A stretch of DNA of 47,894 nucleotides from an uncultured Leptotrichia sp. (lineage in GTDB: Bacteria; Fusobacteriota; Fusobacteriia; Fusobacteriales; Leptotrichiaceae). Both the position numbers and the translations under genes were made by a program. The notes below the pieces were generated by a model. It was given only the letters and a program-made list of their open reading frames with translations. It did not search any database and had not been told where the DNA came from. Positions 1 through 7,864 of this stretch are shown piece by piece (position 1 is the first letter of the stretch; each line of letters begins with the position of its first letter). Where the stretch lies: NCBI GenBank assembly GCA_937925095.1, contig CALEXX010000052.1:1-47894 (forward strand), given 5' to 3'.

Positions 1-1126
1 CTGTTCCTCCAACACCTGTTTTCGTAAATAACAATACAGCTGTACTTACTCCTGCATAAGGTTTAAATACTCCACTTGGCATCGAAATAATTCCCTGTAA
101 ATTATGATTTTCAATAATTTCTTTTCTTAGCTGTTTGTGTGCATTACTTGTTCCAAATAAAACTCCATCTGGTACAATAACGGCACATCTTCCTCCTTTT
201 TTTAATATTCTTATCATAAGTGCTAAAAATAACAGTTCTGTCTTTTTTGTTTTCGTTACTTTTAAAATATCATCTGCAACTGTCTCTGCATCTAATGAAC
301 CTTTAAATGGAGGATTTGCAAGAACTAAAGTATATTTTTCCTTATCTGTATTTAATTTTGATAGTGAGTCTTTATAATCTATATTAGGATTTTCTATATC
401 ATGTAACATCATATTCATAGTACCTATTCTAAGCATAGTCGTATCCATATCATTTCCATAAAACATGTCATTCTGAAAATGCTTTTTTAATTCAGGAGAA
501 TTAAATATTTCATCATGATTCTTTCTTAAATATTCACCTGCTCCTACTAAAAATCCTGATGTCCCACACGCAGGATCAACTATTATATCTGTAGGTAATG
601 GCTTAACAAGTTTTACCATCATATCTATAATATGTCTTGGTGTTCTAAATTGACCATTTGTTCCAGATGTTGCCAATTTTGATAGTAAATATTCATACAG
701 ATTTCCTTTTATGTCTCCTTCCAACTCTAAATTATTAATTCCTGTAACTATTTTTTCAAGCATTTGAGGAGTAGGAATTTGAAAAATAGCATCTTTCATA
801 TATCTTGAAAATGATGAACTATTATCTTCATTTAAATTTTTTATAAATGGAAAAACTTCATTTACTATTGTATCATACATTTCTTGTGCTTCAAATTCCT
901 TAAAATGACTCCATCTTAAATTTTGCTGTTTTTCATTAAAAATTATTTTAGGTTCTATTCCCAAAATATTTGCATCCATTTCTTCTCTTATTTGTTTATC
1001 ATCTAATGATTTAATAAATATAAGATAAGTAAACTGTTCTATTACAGATAATGGATTTGTTATTCCTCCAGTCCAAAATGTTTCCCAAATCTTATCTACT
1101 TTGTTTCTCAAGTCTCCTGTAATCAT
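1..1126 (-). CDS. hsdM: Type I restriction-modification DNA methyltransferase, M subunit (partial, C-terminus outside window)
   Basis: N6-adenine methyltransferase subunit of a type I restriction-modification system. The reverse strand is open from an ATG at 1126 to the window edge, giving 375 visible codons. An N-terminal helical HsdM region precedes the SAM-binding motif DPACGTSGF (from about residue 184) and the catalytic NPPF motif (N at about residue 271). Both are in the same frame, so there is no net frameshift between them. The visible end reads AVLLFTKTGVGGT, typical of the core domain. The specificity and restriction subunits would lie beyond the left edge. A strong promoter lies upstream (1211-1239), but the start has no adjacent Shine-Dalgarno. 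The nearest AAAGGAG is at 1173-1179, separated from the ATG by a hairpin (separate entry). The family is certain; the exact start is likely but rests on that unusual leader. Confidence 0.93.
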   Translation of the reverse strand, partial: MITGDLRNKVDKIWETFWTGGITNPLSVIEQFTYLIFIKSLDDKQIREEMDANILGIEPKIIFNEKQQNLRWSHFKEFEAQEMYDTIVNEVFPFIKNLNEDNSSSFSRYMKDAIFQIPTPQMLEKIVTGINNLELEGDIKGNLYEYLLSKLATSGTNGQFRTPRHIIDMMVKLVKPLPTDIIVDPACGTSGFLVGAGEYLRKNHDEIFNSPELKKHFQNDMFYGNDMDTTMLRIGTMNMMLHDIENPNIDYKDSLSKLNTDKEKYTLVLANPPFKGSLDAETVADDILKVTKTKKTELLFLALMIRILKKGGRCAVIVPDGVLFGTSNAHKQLRKEIIENHNLQGIISMPSGVFKPYAGVSTAVLLFTKTGVGGT

Positions 1127-1179
1127 TTCTCAATTGTATGATAATATAAAAACATTATATAAATATCATACACTCCTTT
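1127..1179 (-). promoter_or_regulatory. hsdM leader: remote Shine-Dalgarno plus hairpin and coupled mini-ORFs
   Basis: On the minus strand AAAGGAG (1179-1173) is followed after 1 nt by GTATGATA (1171-1164). This pairs with TATCATAC (1143-1136), and ATATAA/TTATAT pairs inside, giving a 14-bp stem with a 3-nt bulge and a 5-nt loop. Nine nt then lead to the hsdM ATG. Folded, the hairpin would bring the Shine-Dalgarno to about 10 nt from the start. The same stretch also encodes two tiny ORFs: ATG ATA TTT ATA TAA from 1169, then an ATG at 1155 overlapping that stop (TAATG). The second runs 10 codons and stops at a TGA that overlaps the hsdM ATG (ATGA). Either bridging or reinitiation could feed hsdM translation. 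Confidence 0.55.
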
Positions 1180-1210
1180 CTATAGTTATTCTTCACTTTT
1201 AATTTACTCC

Positions 1211-1239
1211 AGTATAACAATACTAATCTAATTTGTCAA
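1211..1239 (-). promoter_or_regulatory. hsdM promoter
   Basis: The minus strand carries a perfect -35 TTGACA (1239-1234), a 17-bp spacer and a -10 TATACT (1216-1211). The predicted start near 1204 gives a leader of about 78 nt containing the remote Shine-Dalgarno and hairpin. It is back to back with the divergent promoter of the thioredoxin-like gene. Confidence 0.75.
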
Positions 1240-1261
1240 TTTTCCCTCCTGAAAAATTTGT

Positions 1262-1290
1262 TTTACAACTTTCTGATAATGGTATATAAT
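1262..1290 (+). promoter_or_regulatory. Promoter of the thioredoxin-like gene
   Basis: -35 TTTACA (1262-1267), 17-bp spacer, -10 TATAAT (1285-1290). The ATG at 1289 overlaps the -10 box, so it cannot be the translation start. This supports the ATG at 1334. Confidence 0.7.
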
Positions 1291-1333
1291 GAAGATAGAA
1301 CAAAATACATTAATTGTAGGAAAGGAAGTAAAG

Positions 1334-1825
1334 ATGAAAAAATTATTAGTTATCTTATCATTATTTATGGTATTCATGTTTGGATACGGTAGTACACTTG
1401 ATGTGAATGTAGAAAAAGGGTCTAAAGTTCCTAATTTTGAATTGAAGGACTTCAGAGCTCAAAAAGTAAAAAGTAGAAAGTTTTTCAATAGCAATAAACC
1501 TACTTTATTTGTAGTAGCTGCTGAATGGTGTCCTGATTGTCACGAAGAATTGCCTGCAGTTCAGAAATTCTATGACGAAAACAAGGATAAAGTAAATGTA
1601 GTTGTGGTATTTATAAGTAACAGAAGCTCCCTATTGGATGCAAGAAAATTTGTTGAAAGTAACAAATATACTTTCCCTGTTTTTTATGATTTTGACAAAT
1701 CAATTGTAAATGGATTTAAAGTTAAGGGAGTGCCATTTAACTTAAAAATAAGAAAATCTGTAATTGAAGATATTTCTGAAGGAACTATGACTCTTGACGG
1801 ATTAAACGAAATGTTTATGGATTAG
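1334..1825 (+). CDS. Secreted thioredoxin-like (TlpA/redoxin) protein
   Basis: Small extracytoplasmic thiol-disulfide protein of 163 residues. The N-terminus MKKLLVILSLFMVFMFGYGS is a signal peptide or membrane anchor. The thioredoxin fold carries the active site WCPDC (C66, C69) after a hydrophobic strand, and a GVP segment at the expected cis-proline site. I chose the ATG at 1334 because AGGAAAGG lies just upstream and the earlier in-frame ATG overlaps the promoter -10. CPDC is not the classic CGPC or CPHC dipeptide, so redox potential and direction (reductase or oxidase) cannot be read from sequence. It is a single gene with its own promoter, and I see no cytochrome-maturation or methionine sulfoxide reductase partner nearby. 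Confidence 0.85.
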   Translation: MKKLLVILSLFMVFMFGYGSTLDVNVEKGSKVPNFELKDFRAQKVKSRKFFNSNKPTLFVVAAEWCPDCHEELPAVQKFYDENKDKVNVVVVFISNRSSLLDARKFVESNKYTFPVFYDFDKSIVNGFKVKGVPFNLKIRKSVIEDISEGTMTLDGLNEMFMD

Positions 1826-1834
1826 TAAAAAAGT

Positions 1835-1863
1835 TTGGATTAAAAAAGTCCTAACAGTATAAT
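1835..1863 (+). promoter_or_regulatory. Candidate mleA-mleP promoter
   Basis: TTGGAT (1835-1840), 17-bp spacer, perfect -10 TATAAT (1858-1863). The start would be near 1870. This places the hairpin at 1875-1926 inside the operon leader. The -35 box matches only in its TTG half. Confidence 0.5.
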
Positions 1864-1874
1864 TTTATATAATA

Positions 1875-1926
1875 AAATACAGGAATTATCTACATTCATT
1901 AAAATATAGGTGACTTCCTGTATTTT
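1875..1926 (+). terminator. Terminator-like hairpin in the mleA leader
   Basis: Arms AAATACAGGAA (1875-1885) and TTCCTGTATTT (1915-1925) form a perfect 11-bp stem with a 29-nt loop, followed by T residues. It can end the upstream thioredoxin-like transcript. The only recognisable mleA promoter lies before it, and only 25 bases separate it from the mleA ATG. It may therefore also act as an attenuator or processing signal for the malolactic operon. Confidence 0.6.
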
Positions 1927-1951
1927 TATAAATGAATAAGGAGATGAGAAA

Positions 1952-3592
1952 ATGAAAAAATCGTACGAAATTTTAAACAATCCTTTTTTAAACAAAGGAA
2001 CTGCCTTCACTAAGGAAGAACGTAAACAATTTGGATTAACGGGACTTCTTCCACCGTATGTTCAGACTATTGAAGAACAGGCAAAACAAGCCTATGGACA
2101 ATTTCAAAAGAAAAGTCCACTTATTGAAAAACGTCATTTTCTGATGGAAATTTTCAATACTAACAGAACATTATTCTACTACTTATTCAGTCAACATGTT
2201 GTAGAATTTATGCCTATTGTTTACGATCCTGTAATTGCAGAAAGTATTGAAAATTACAGTGAATTATTTGTAAATCCACAAAATGCCGCTTTTCTTTCAA
2301 TAAATGAACCTGAAAGTATGGAAGAAACATTAAAAAATGCAGCTAATGGTAGAGAAATACAACTTATTGTAGTTACTGATGCTGAAGGAATATTAGGAAT
2401 CGGAGACTGGGGAACAAATGGTGTAGATATTTCTGTAGGAAAACTTATGGTTTATACTGCAGCAGCAGGGATAAATCCTAAGAGTGTTCTTCCCGTTGTC
2501 CTTGATGTGGGAACAAATCGTGAATCTCTGCTTAATGATCCACTTTACTTAGGAAATCGTCATAATCGTGTAAGAGGTGACAGATACTATGATTTTGTTG
2601 ATAAATTTGTTCAGACTGTAGAAAAATTATTTCCTAAGCTTTATCTCCACTGGGAAGATTTTGGCCGTTCAAATGCAGCAAATATATTAAATAAGTATAA
2701 GGAAAAAATAGCTACCTTTAATGATGATATTCAAGGAACAGGAATTATAACACTGGCCGGAATTTTAGGTGGGCTCAAAATTAGTGGTGAAAAACTTACT
2801 GATCAGAAATATATGTGTTTTGGAGCAGGAACAGCCGGAGCTGGAATTACAAGACGTATTTTTGATGAAATGGTTCAGGAAGGACTTTCAGAAGAAGAAG
2901 CATATAAAAGATTTTATATGGTGGATAAACAGGGCCTTCTATTTGATGATATGGATGACCTTACACCTGAGCAGAAACCTTTTGCACGTAAACGTTCTGA
3001 ATTCCCTAATGCAGATGAATTAACTAACCTTACTGCTGCAGTAAAAGCTGTACATCCTACAATTTTAGTTGGAACTTCTACTGTTCCTGGAACATTTACT
3101 AAAGAAATCGTACAAGAAATGGCTTCTTATAAAGAACGTCCAATGATATTCCCTTTAAGTAATCCTACTAAGCTGGCTGAAGCTACAGCACAGGACTTGC
3201 TTGAATGGACTGACGGAAAAGCTCTTATAGCTACAGGAATTCCATACGATCCAATTGAATTTAATGGAATTACATATGAAATTGGGCAGGCAAATAATGC
3301 TTTGATTTATCCTGGATTAGGATTGGGAGTACTGGCATCAGAAGCAAAAATTCTTACTGATAAAATGATTTCAGCAGCAGCTCATTCACTTGGAGGAATC
3401 GTAGATACTTCCAAACCTGGAGCAGCTGTCCTTCCACCTGTATCTAAATTAACAGAATTTTCAGAAACAGTTGCATTGGCAGTTGGAAAATGTGCTCTGG
3501 AAGAAAAACTGAATAAAAAACCTGTTAATGACATAGAAAAAGCAATAAAATTCTTAAAATGGAAACCGGAATATACTGAAATTAAAGAATAG
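1952..3592 (+). CDS. mleA: Malolactic enzyme (malate to lactate, NAD+-dependent)
   Basis: Converts L-malate to L-lactate and CO2 with bound NAD+ and Mn2+ and no net redox change; with a malate transporter it yields proton motive force. At 546 residues it is close to lactic-acid-bacterial malolactic enzymes (about 540). From memory it shares long blocks with Oenococcus and Lactococcus MleA: the start ILNNPFLNKGTAFT, LFYYLFSQHVVEFMPIVYDP, IGDWGTNGVDISVGKL, DLYLHWEDFG-like and FNDDIQGTGI (metal and substrate region), the Rossmann motif GAGTAGAGI, and IFPLSNPTKLAEAT. The Shine-Dalgarno AAGGAG is at 1938-1943. The permease gene follows with its ribosome-binding site overlapping this gene's stop. 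A decarboxylating malic enzyme is the alternative; the resemblance to MleA and the MleP-like partner favour malolactic. Confidence 0.9.
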   Translation: MKKSYEILNNPFLNKGTAFTKEERKQFGLTGLLPPYVQTIEEQAKQAYGQFQKKSPLIEKRHFLMEIFNTNRTLFYYLFSQHVVEFMPIVYDPVIAESIENYSELFVNPQNAAFLSINEPESMEETLKNAANGREIQLIVVTDAEGILGIGDWGTNGVDISVGKLMVYTAAAGINPKSVLPVVLDVGTNRESLLNDPLYLGNRHNRVRGDRYYDFVDKFVQTVEKLFPKLYLHWEDFGRSNAANILNKYKEKIATFNDDIQGTGIITLAGILGGLKISGEKLTDQKYMCFGAGTAGAGITRRIFDEMVQEGLSEEEAYKRFYMVDKQGLLFDDMDDLTPEQKPFARKRSEFPNADELTNLTAAVKAVHPTILVGTSTVPGTFTKEIVQEMASYKERPMIFPLSNPTKLAEATAQDLLEWTDGKALIATGIPYDPIEFNGITYEIGQANNALIYPGLGLGVLASEAKILTDKMISAAAHSLGGIVDTSKPGAAVLPPVSKLTEFSETVALAVGKCALEEKLNKKPVNDIEKAIKFLKWKPEYTEIKE

Positions 3593-3604
3593 GAGAAGGA
3601 TAAT

Positions 3605-4555
3605 ATGGCTTTTCTGACTTCATTAGAAAGTATACTTTCTATAATTTTAATTATTCTATTAGGATATATTTTAAAAGAAAAGAAATGGTTAGATGACAGT
3701 TTTAGCAATAATATATCTAAATTAATTATGAATATTGCATTACCTGCTTCTATTTTTGTTTCTGTCCTTAAATATCTGACCGTTGAAAAACTTATTTCAT
3801 TATCCGGAGGATTGATTTATACATTTTTATCTGTCATTATAGGATATATCATTGCATGGATAATGGTAAAAATACTTAAAGTCAAACCTGGTAGAAGAGG
3901 TACTTTTATAAATACTGTTGTCAATGCAAACACTATATTCATTGGATTACCATTAAATATAGCACTTTTTGGAAATGAAAGTCTCCCTTATTTTCTGGTA
4001 TATTATATAACTAATACAGTTTCTACATGGGCTTTTGGAGTTATACTTATTGAAAATGATAATCCTGAAAAAAATAAAACAAAAAAGGGATTTAATTGGA
4101 AAAAACTTCTACCTCCTCCTTTACTTGGGTTTTTGGTAGCTCTTGTATTTCTTATATTCAAAATTCCAGTGCCTGAATTTCTTCATTCTGCACTTACTTA
4201 TATTGGAAATATTGTTACTCCACTTTCATTGATATATATTGGAATTGTATTATCAAATGCAGGATTAAAAAGTATACATTTTGATAAAGATACTATTTTT
4301 GCACTTTTTGGAAGATTTATAATGTCACCATGTATAATGGTTGTATTAATAATTTTAGGAGTAAAAATCTCAGGGACGATGCCCGCACTTGAAAGTAAAA
4401 CATACATAATACAGGCTTCTGCTCCTGCACTGGCAGTGTTACCTATATTGGCAAACGAGTCAAATGGAGACGTAAAATATGCAACAAATGTAGTCACTAC
4501 AAGTACTGTATTATTTGCTATTGTAGTCGCTATCATAACAAGTTTATTTAAATAG
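3605..4555 (+). CDS. mleP: Malate permease, auxin efflux carrier (AEC) family
   Basis: Membrane transporter of 316 residues with about ten hydrophobic segments and a polar central loop (near ENDNPEKNKTKKG). This is the layout of AEC-family proteins such as MleP of lactic acid bacteria. The N-terminal half contains INTVVNANTIFIGLPLNIALF and the C-terminal half contains MSPCIMVVLIILGV and APALAVLPILAN, both family hallmarks. The Shine-Dalgarno AGGAGAAGGA begins inside the mleA stop codon, so the two genes are cotranscribed and probably coupled. Context makes malate uptake (or malate/lactate exchange) the likely job. A strong bidirectional terminator follows. I see no MleR-type LysR regulator in the window. 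Confidence 0.85.
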   Translation: MAFLTSLESILSIILIILLGYILKEKKWLDDSFSNNISKLIMNIALPASIFVSVLKYLTVEKLISLSGGLIYTFLSVIIGYIIAWIMVKILKVKPGRRGTFINTVVNANTIFIGLPLNIALFGNESLPYFLVYYITNTVSTWAFGVILIENDNPEKNKTKKGFNWKKLLPPPLLGFLVALVFLIFKIPVPEFLHSALTYIGNIVTPLSLIYIGIVLSNAGLKSIHFDKDTIFALFGRFIMSPCIMVVLIILGVKISGTMPALESKTYIIQASAPALAVLPILANESNGDVKYATNVVTTSTVLFAIVVAIITSLFK

Positions 4556-4597
4556 TATAAATTGTAATTTAAACTGACTGAAATAAAGCCAAAAAAT

Positions 4598-4642
4598 AAA
4601 GAACATATCTTTTAAATTCATGTTTATTAAGATATGTTCTTT
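4598..4642. terminator. Bidirectional terminator between mleP and the YgjP-like gene
   Basis: A perfect 14-bp inverted repeat (4598-4611 with 4629-4642, AAAGAACATATCTT and its complement) with a 17-nt loop and A/T runs on both sides. It lies between convergent genes and can serve both. Confidence 0.8.
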
Positions 4643-4656
4643 CTATTTTCTCTTTT

Positions 4657-5346
4657 TTAATAATAATGTTTTGCATTTAACATTTTTTCAGCCTTTTTAT
4701 AGTTTGGCATATAATTTTCAATGTAATTGTAAAATCCTTTTCCATGGTTGGGGTATTTCAGGTGTGCGAGTTCATGTAATACAACATATTCAATCTCAAA
4801 TGGAGTTCTTTTTACCAGTTCCGTATTAAGATTTATATATCTTTTGTTATAGTTACATGATCCCCATCTTGTCTTCATTGGCTTGATTGACAGATGTTCT
4901 ATACTTTCACCAAGAATTTTAAGCCATTTATCCACAACATCAGGAAATAATTTTCTGGCACAGTCAAAATACCATTTATCCATTATTTTCTTTTTATTTT
5001 CAATAGTTTCACTACCTGTTACGAGTAATATTTCATTAGTCTCCCTATCCAAGCTTACTCTGTTTACATTTCCTGTTCTTACTTTTAAAACATATTCCCT
5101 ACCTGCTAATTTATGTATTTCACCAGTTATATATTCATACTCCTTCTGCTGTGATTTTACATCTTCCACCTTATTCAGCACTTTTTTTATCCATTCTTCC
5201 TTTGAACGTATAAAATTTTCTATATAACTGCTATGCAGGTTTAAAGGTGCCGAGATATAGACTTCCATATTCTGATTTATTCTCAGGTTTATATTTTTTA
5301 CTTTTTTTCTGTGGACATCATATCCCAGAATTTTTTCTATCCTCAT
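4657..5346 (-). CDS. YgjP-type (DUF45) zinc metallopeptidase
   Basis: Cytoplasmic protein of 229 residues in the SprT/YgjP-like minigluzincin group. It carries the zinc motif HELAH (191-195) with a third ligand candidate H201, in the family context VVLHELAHLKYPNHGKGFY. The conserved RWGSC signature (160-164) sits before it. The N-terminal half is a beta-rich domain resembling YgjP. The start has AGAGAGG seven nt upstream. The physiological substrate of the family is poorly known. It is followed at short spacing by unrelated small genes, so context gives no further clue. Confidence 0.85.
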   Translation of the reverse strand: MRIEKILGYDVHRKKVKNINLRINQNMEVYISAPLNLHSSYIENFIRSKEEWIKKVLNKVEDVKSQQKEYEYITGEIHKLAGREYVLKVRTGNVNRVSLDRETNEILLVTGSETIENKKKIMDKWYFDCARKLFPDVVDKWLKILGESIEHLSIKPMKTRWGSCNYNKRYINLNTELVKRTPFEIEYVVLHELAHLKYPNHGKGFYNYIENYMPNYKKAEKMLNAKHYY

Positions 5347-5368
5347 TTACTGCCTCTCTGTTTTTTAA

Positions 5369-5962
5369 TTACTCATATGGAGAATAAAGTGTCATTTTGT
5401 TATCTGCATCTTTATAAAAATGAATATCTTTATCTAGTGTTCCAAATACTGTAAATAATTCTCCATATTTTTTAAATGATATTTCACTTTTTTTACCAAA
5501 AAAAATAAATATATCTGCTCCATCATTTGTTTTGATCACAATATCTTTATTATTAATTTTTTCTAAATTTATATTTTTTTCTTTTATCTTATTTTCCCAT
5601 TCAGAATATATTCTCACTCCTACATTGTATAGTTTTTCTTCTTCTCCTTCAGAATAATATTCATCAGGTGTCTGATGAATAATACATTCTTTAAAATACA
5701 ATAAATATGTTATTCCTTGACTTTCATCTAAACTACGACTTCCAAAATAATCCGGATCAACAGTTCCATAATATTTGGTTTTTATCATACTACTTTTTTT
5801 ACTATCCATTTTTTTACATGTAAGTGTAACTTCTGACCAAAATCTTGCATATTGACTGTTATTATTGTAATAATCTCCTTTTTCAACTATACTATGGTTA
5901 TTATTTCCAAAAACAAATATATTCCCAAAAATCAAACTTAATATTATTATAATTTTCTTCAT
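5369..5962 (-). CDS. Secreted protein of unknown function
   Basis: A 197-residue protein with a signal peptide (MKKIIIILSLIFGNIFVFGN) and a mature part rich in Lys, Tyr, Asp and Glu. The mature part contains only one or two cysteines and no motif I recognise. Predicted beta content and segments such as YLLYFKECIIHQTPDEYY suggest a small periplasmic or surface domain. AAAGGAGA lies upstream of the ATG with normal spacing. It sits 29 bases from the next unknown membrane protein gene (5992-6408), upstream in the same direction, so the two may work together. It could be lineage-specific. Confidence 0.6.
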   Translation of the reverse strand: MKKIIIILSLIFGNIFVFGNNNHSIVEKGDYYNNNSQYARFWSEVTLTCKKMDSKKSSMIKTKYYGTVDPDYFGSRSLDESQGITYLLYFKECIIHQTPDEYYSEGEEEKLYNVGVRIYSEWENKIKEKNINLEKINNKDIVIKTNDGADIFIFFGKKSEISFKKYGELFTVFGTLDKDIHFYKDADNKMTLYSPYE

Positions 5963-5991
5963 AAGAAAATCTCCTTTTCAAATTAAAACTT

Positions 5992-6408
5992 TTACTTTCC
6001 CTTATAATTCTCTATTTCCCGATCCATTATCGCTGAAATATTTATTCCCATTGGTGCATTTTTTAGAAACTTGTCATATAGTTCAGGATTATTCTCTTTG
6101 CAGCTTTTAAAAAATAATATTATATTTTCCTTTTTCTGAAGCCTTATTGCATAATCATCTTCAAGAATAATAAATAACATCAGCTTACCAAATTCATCAT
6201 TTTTTATAATCATTCTTGTAAAAAACACTGTCTTTATTTCATCCAGTCTGAAATAAATTTCCTTTTTTGAGAATTTCATAAGATGTGTGTATATAAATTC
6301 CCCTTCCAGTTCCTCCAGTTTTTCGAATTTCAGCTTTATATTTTTAAGCATTTTTCTTATTAGAAAATATATAATAAAGTATAAAAGTATAAAATTTACT
6401 ATTCTCAT
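5992..6408 (-). CDS. Small membrane-anchored protein of unknown function
   Basis: A 138-residue protein with one N-terminal transmembrane segment (about residues 3-18), a basic flank, and a soluble domain that begins KLKFEKLEELEGEFIYTHL. The soluble part resembles a small PH-like or YcxB-like fold in its strand pattern (FSKKEIYFRLDEIKTVFF, then MLFIILEDDYAIRLQKK), but this is only an impression. GGAGAGAGG lies upstream of the start. It follows the Nudix gene closely and precedes the secreted unknown gene, so the three are probably cotranscribed. Confidence 0.55.
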   Translation of the reverse strand: MRIVNFILLYFIIYFLIRKMLKNIKLKFEKLEELEGEFIYTHLMKFSKKEIYFRLDEIKTVFFTRMIIKNDEFGKLMLFIILEDDYAIRLQKKENIILFFKSCKENNPELYDKFLKNAPMGINISAIMDREIENYKGK

Positions 6409-6426
6409 TATGACCTCTCTCCGATA

Positions 6427-6918
6427 CTATTTTGAAAAATAAGTAACTCCAAACAATGTTTTCATATCATTAGATTTCTCAACAATATCCTTTACGTTTA
6501 TCCATTCAACTACAATTTCTTCCCCTTCGTCTAAGGAAAGTTCCTTTGGTTTTATTGAATCAGATTTCAATCTTGCACTGAAAAAGAAAAGATTTTCCGT
6601 AGTATATCCTGGAGAAACAAACAGTCCCTTCTTAAGTTCTTCAAAATCTGTAATATCTTCCTCAGTATAACCTGTTTCCTCTCTTAGTTCCCTAAATGCC
6701 GCTGTTCTCGGATCTTCTCCTGCATCTATAAGTCCCGCAACCACTTCAAGAGTATAATCCTTCGGTCCCGGTCTAAACTGCTTTACAAGTATTACTTTTT
6801 CCCTTGTTTCATTAAACAGTACAAAACATACTGCATGTGACTTATCTAAATATTCAAGTGTTATCCCTGTTGTAGGATGTATCATTTTTGCACCCTTTAA
6901 AAATCTGAAGTTTTCCAT
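6427..6918 (-). CDS. Nudix hydrolase, ADP-ribose pyrophosphatase type
   Basis: A 163-residue Nudix protein. The Nudix box is complete: G62, E68, R76-E77-L78, E80-E81, G83-Y84 (GLIDAGEDPRTAAFRELREE). The upstream strand EKVILVKQFRPGPKDYTLE is typical of ADP-ribose pyrophosphatases, where a conserved Q-x-R segment contacts substrate. Length matches small NudF/YqkG proteins. It probably hydrolyses ADP-ribose to AMP and ribose-5-phosphate, though substrate choice within this family is not certain from sequence. It has a good Shine-Dalgarno (AAGGAAGG) and lies in a minus-strand run with the PHP phosphatase upstream. Confidence 0.85.
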   Translation of the reverse strand: MENFRFLKGAKMIHPTTGITLEYLDKSHAVCFVLFNETREKVILVKQFRPGPKDYTLEVVAGLIDAGEDPRTAAFRELREETGYTEEDITDFEELKKGLFVSPGYTTENLFFFSARLKSDSIKPKELSLDEGEEIVVEWINVKDIVEKSNDMKTLFGVTYFSK

Positions 6919-6951
6919 TTTGTATTCCTTCCTTTTTATTGTTATTCTATA

Positions 6952-7722
6952 TTAAAAAATACTTTCAATCACATTTAATCCCAGTTCTTTTGCAAACTCC
7001 CTCGCCAATTCCATAGCCCTATCTTCCATTTCCATGAAATCATGCGTATCAGAACCTATTATTGTACGAATATTATATTTTGCAGCTATTTCCCAGAATT
7101 CCTTATACGGATACATATATCTGTCCCAATCCGGATGTCTCACTAATGTCTTTCTTATTCCATTAGCATTTACTTCTAATGGAACATCATGTTTTTCAGC
7201 CGCCTCACATATCATATGTGCTACTTCAATACAGCTTTCTGTCCAGTTTCTATAATTTACCATATATAAATCCGGATGAGCTATATAATCAAAATTTCCT
7301 GATTCTATTGCCTCTACCATGTATTTTCCATATGCCAGCACATGACTCTCTTCCTTAATATTCCAAGCATTATAAATCTTGCTTTCCCCTTCAATCCTGA
7401 AGGCATGAAGTCCCAATATTAGATAATCCAGTTTCCCTTTAAGTTCCTTATAATATTCCTGCCATTCAGGAAAATATTCTATTTCAAGAGATTTGTATAT
7501 TTTTATTTTATCTCCGTATTTTTTTTGAGCTTCTTCTATTTCCAGAAGATATTCCCCAAGTTCTTCTATTTTCATTCTATCCTGATAATAATCAGGTACA
7601 GGTGAATGATCTGATATTCCCAGTTCAGAATATCCTTCATTTATGGCAACCTTTACATAATCTTCCACATTTCCAACGGCATGCCCACATCTATAGTTAT
7701 GTGTATGAAAATTCGTTTTCAT
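6952..7722 (-). CDS. PHP-domain histidinol-phosphatase-like hydrolase
   Basis: A 256-residue metal-dependent phosphoesterase of the PHP superfamily, HisJ-like group. Metal ligands are visible in order: H6 and H8 (FHTHNY), H14, D38-H39 (GISDHSP), a Glu in SLEIEYF, a His in LGLHAF, a His in YIAHPDL, and the terminal GSDTHD. No histidine biosynthesis gene is near and a second PHP protein is encoded at 31135-31995. Histidinol phosphatase activity is therefore only one possibility among small phosphate esters. The start has GGAAGGAT at normal spacing. Confidence 0.8.
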   Translation of the reverse strand: MKTNFHTHNYRCGHAVGNVEDYVKVAINEGYSELGISDHSPVPDYYQDRMKIEELGEYLLEIEEAQKKYGDKIKIYKSLEIEYFPEWQEYYKELKGKLDYLILGLHAFRIEGESKIYNAWNIKEESHVLAYGKYMVEAIESGNFDYIAHPDLYMVNYRNWTESCIEVAHMICEAAEKHDVPLEVNANGIRKTLVRHPDWDRYMYPYKEFWEIAAKYNIRTIIGSDTHDFMEMEDRAMELAREFAKELGLNVIESIF

Positions 7723-7864
7723 TTATTTATCCTTCCATATCTTTTATTCATATTTTAATACTTATCACTAAAAGTATAAATATATTATACTTTTTCCTAT
7801 CTATAATTTCAAGATATTTTTATCTTTCTTTCAATACTTTCATATTAAAATCCATGTATTTTAA

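Noticed and set aside
135..377. Plus-strand ORF of 80 codons at the left edge
   Set aside because: It is antisense to the NPPF and following region of hsdM, which is in frame and recognisable.
1289..1333. Upstream start for the thioredoxin-like protein
   Set aside because: The ATG at 1289 overlaps the -10 TATAAT. The ATG at 1334 has a ribosome-binding site and begins a signal peptide.
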